This document shows positions 12,874 to 12,921 of a stretch of DNA of 12,921 nt, in pieces. The notes below the pieces were generated by a model that saw only the letters and a program-made list of their open reading frames with translations, was not told the DNA's origin and searched no databases. Every line of letters starts with the position of its first letter. Position 1 is the first letter of the stretch. This DNA is from JAUPVN01 sp964423475 (GTDB lineage Bacteria; Patescibacteriota; Saccharimonadia; Saccharimonadales; CAIOMD01): NCBI GenBank assembly GCA_964423475.1, contig CAYRFD010000029.1, positions 1 through 12,921 on the forward strand, given 5' to 3'. Both the position numbers and the translations under genes were made by a program.

Positions 12874-12903
12874 TTGACGCCCAACGCAGTAGCATGCTAT
12901 ATT
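12874..12903 (+). promoter_or_regulatory. strong promoter for a gene beyond the window
   Basis: TTGACG (12874-12879), an 18-nt spacer and TATATT (12898-12903), just after the histidine kinase stop. Transcription would start near 12910. The product lies outside the window. Confidence 0.6.
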
Positions 12904-12921
12904 GACAACAGACACCTAAAG

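Noticed and set aside
1..12921. Alternative genetic code (UGA as Gly or Trp)
   Set aside because: Long genes are open and full length without in-frame UGA, and the only tRNA-Trp seen has anticodon CCA.
1..12921. CRISPR array or insertion sequence
   Set aside because: No regularly spaced repeats, and no transposase gene or long terminal inverted repeats were seen.

Overview
The window looks like chromosomal DNA of a Candidate Phyla Radiation bacterium, most likely Candidatus Saccharibacteria (TM7). This rests on AT-rich DNA with heavy ATA and AGA codon use, short gaps and stop/start overlaps between genes, a cytoplasmic GT/GH57/GH15 glucan cassette, and the general look of the proteins; no marker gene proves it. 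Reading frames stay open under the standard code: no in-frame UGA occurs in the long genes and tRNA-Trp has anticodon CCA. This argues against the UGA-recoding CPR lineages (SR1, Gracilibacteria). All intact genes stop with TAA, except rpmG with TAG.

Layout. 1-331: end of a tRNA-Thr(GGU) gene, then rpmG (bL33) with its own promoter. 370-4729 (minus): a three-gene operon joined by TAATG overlaps, encoding a GT4/GT5-type glycosyltransferase, a GH57 amylase-like enzyme and a GH15 glucoamylase. None has a signal peptide, so together they look like an intracellular alpha-glucan store that is built and broken down. 4730-4870: a divergent promoter region with a perfect DnaA box. 4871-6213: a phosphoribosyltransferase-like protein with a degenerate PRPP loop, convergent with a hemolysin III/PAQR membrane protein.

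6214-10345 is a plastic, decaying region. It holds a remnant of an EcoRI-type adenine methyltransferase, a TTG-started orphan, a membrane protein with an almost uncharged Asn/Gln/Pro-rich tail, a small two-TM protein, a duplicated tail of the first membrane protein, a frameshifted nucleotidyltransferase, a five-TM protein with a predicted outside domain, tRNA-Trp, and a small GIY-YIG nuclease gene. The most interesting structure lies here: the first 18 nt of tRNA-Trp recur on the other side of the GIY-YIG gene, and that second copy is split by a 28-nt insert built on the palindrome GAATGAATTCATTC. It looks like the footprint of a minimal mobile or homing element at a tRNA gene.

10346-12856 is a tight plus-strand cluster: a P-loop kinase, a YgjP-type zinc metallopeptidase and a soluble PAS histidine kinase. 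A strong promoter at 12874-12903 points to a gene beyond the window. Several genes lack a Shine-Dalgarno sequence and have an extended -10 box (TGGTATAGT-like) close to the start codon, suggesting leaderless transcripts.
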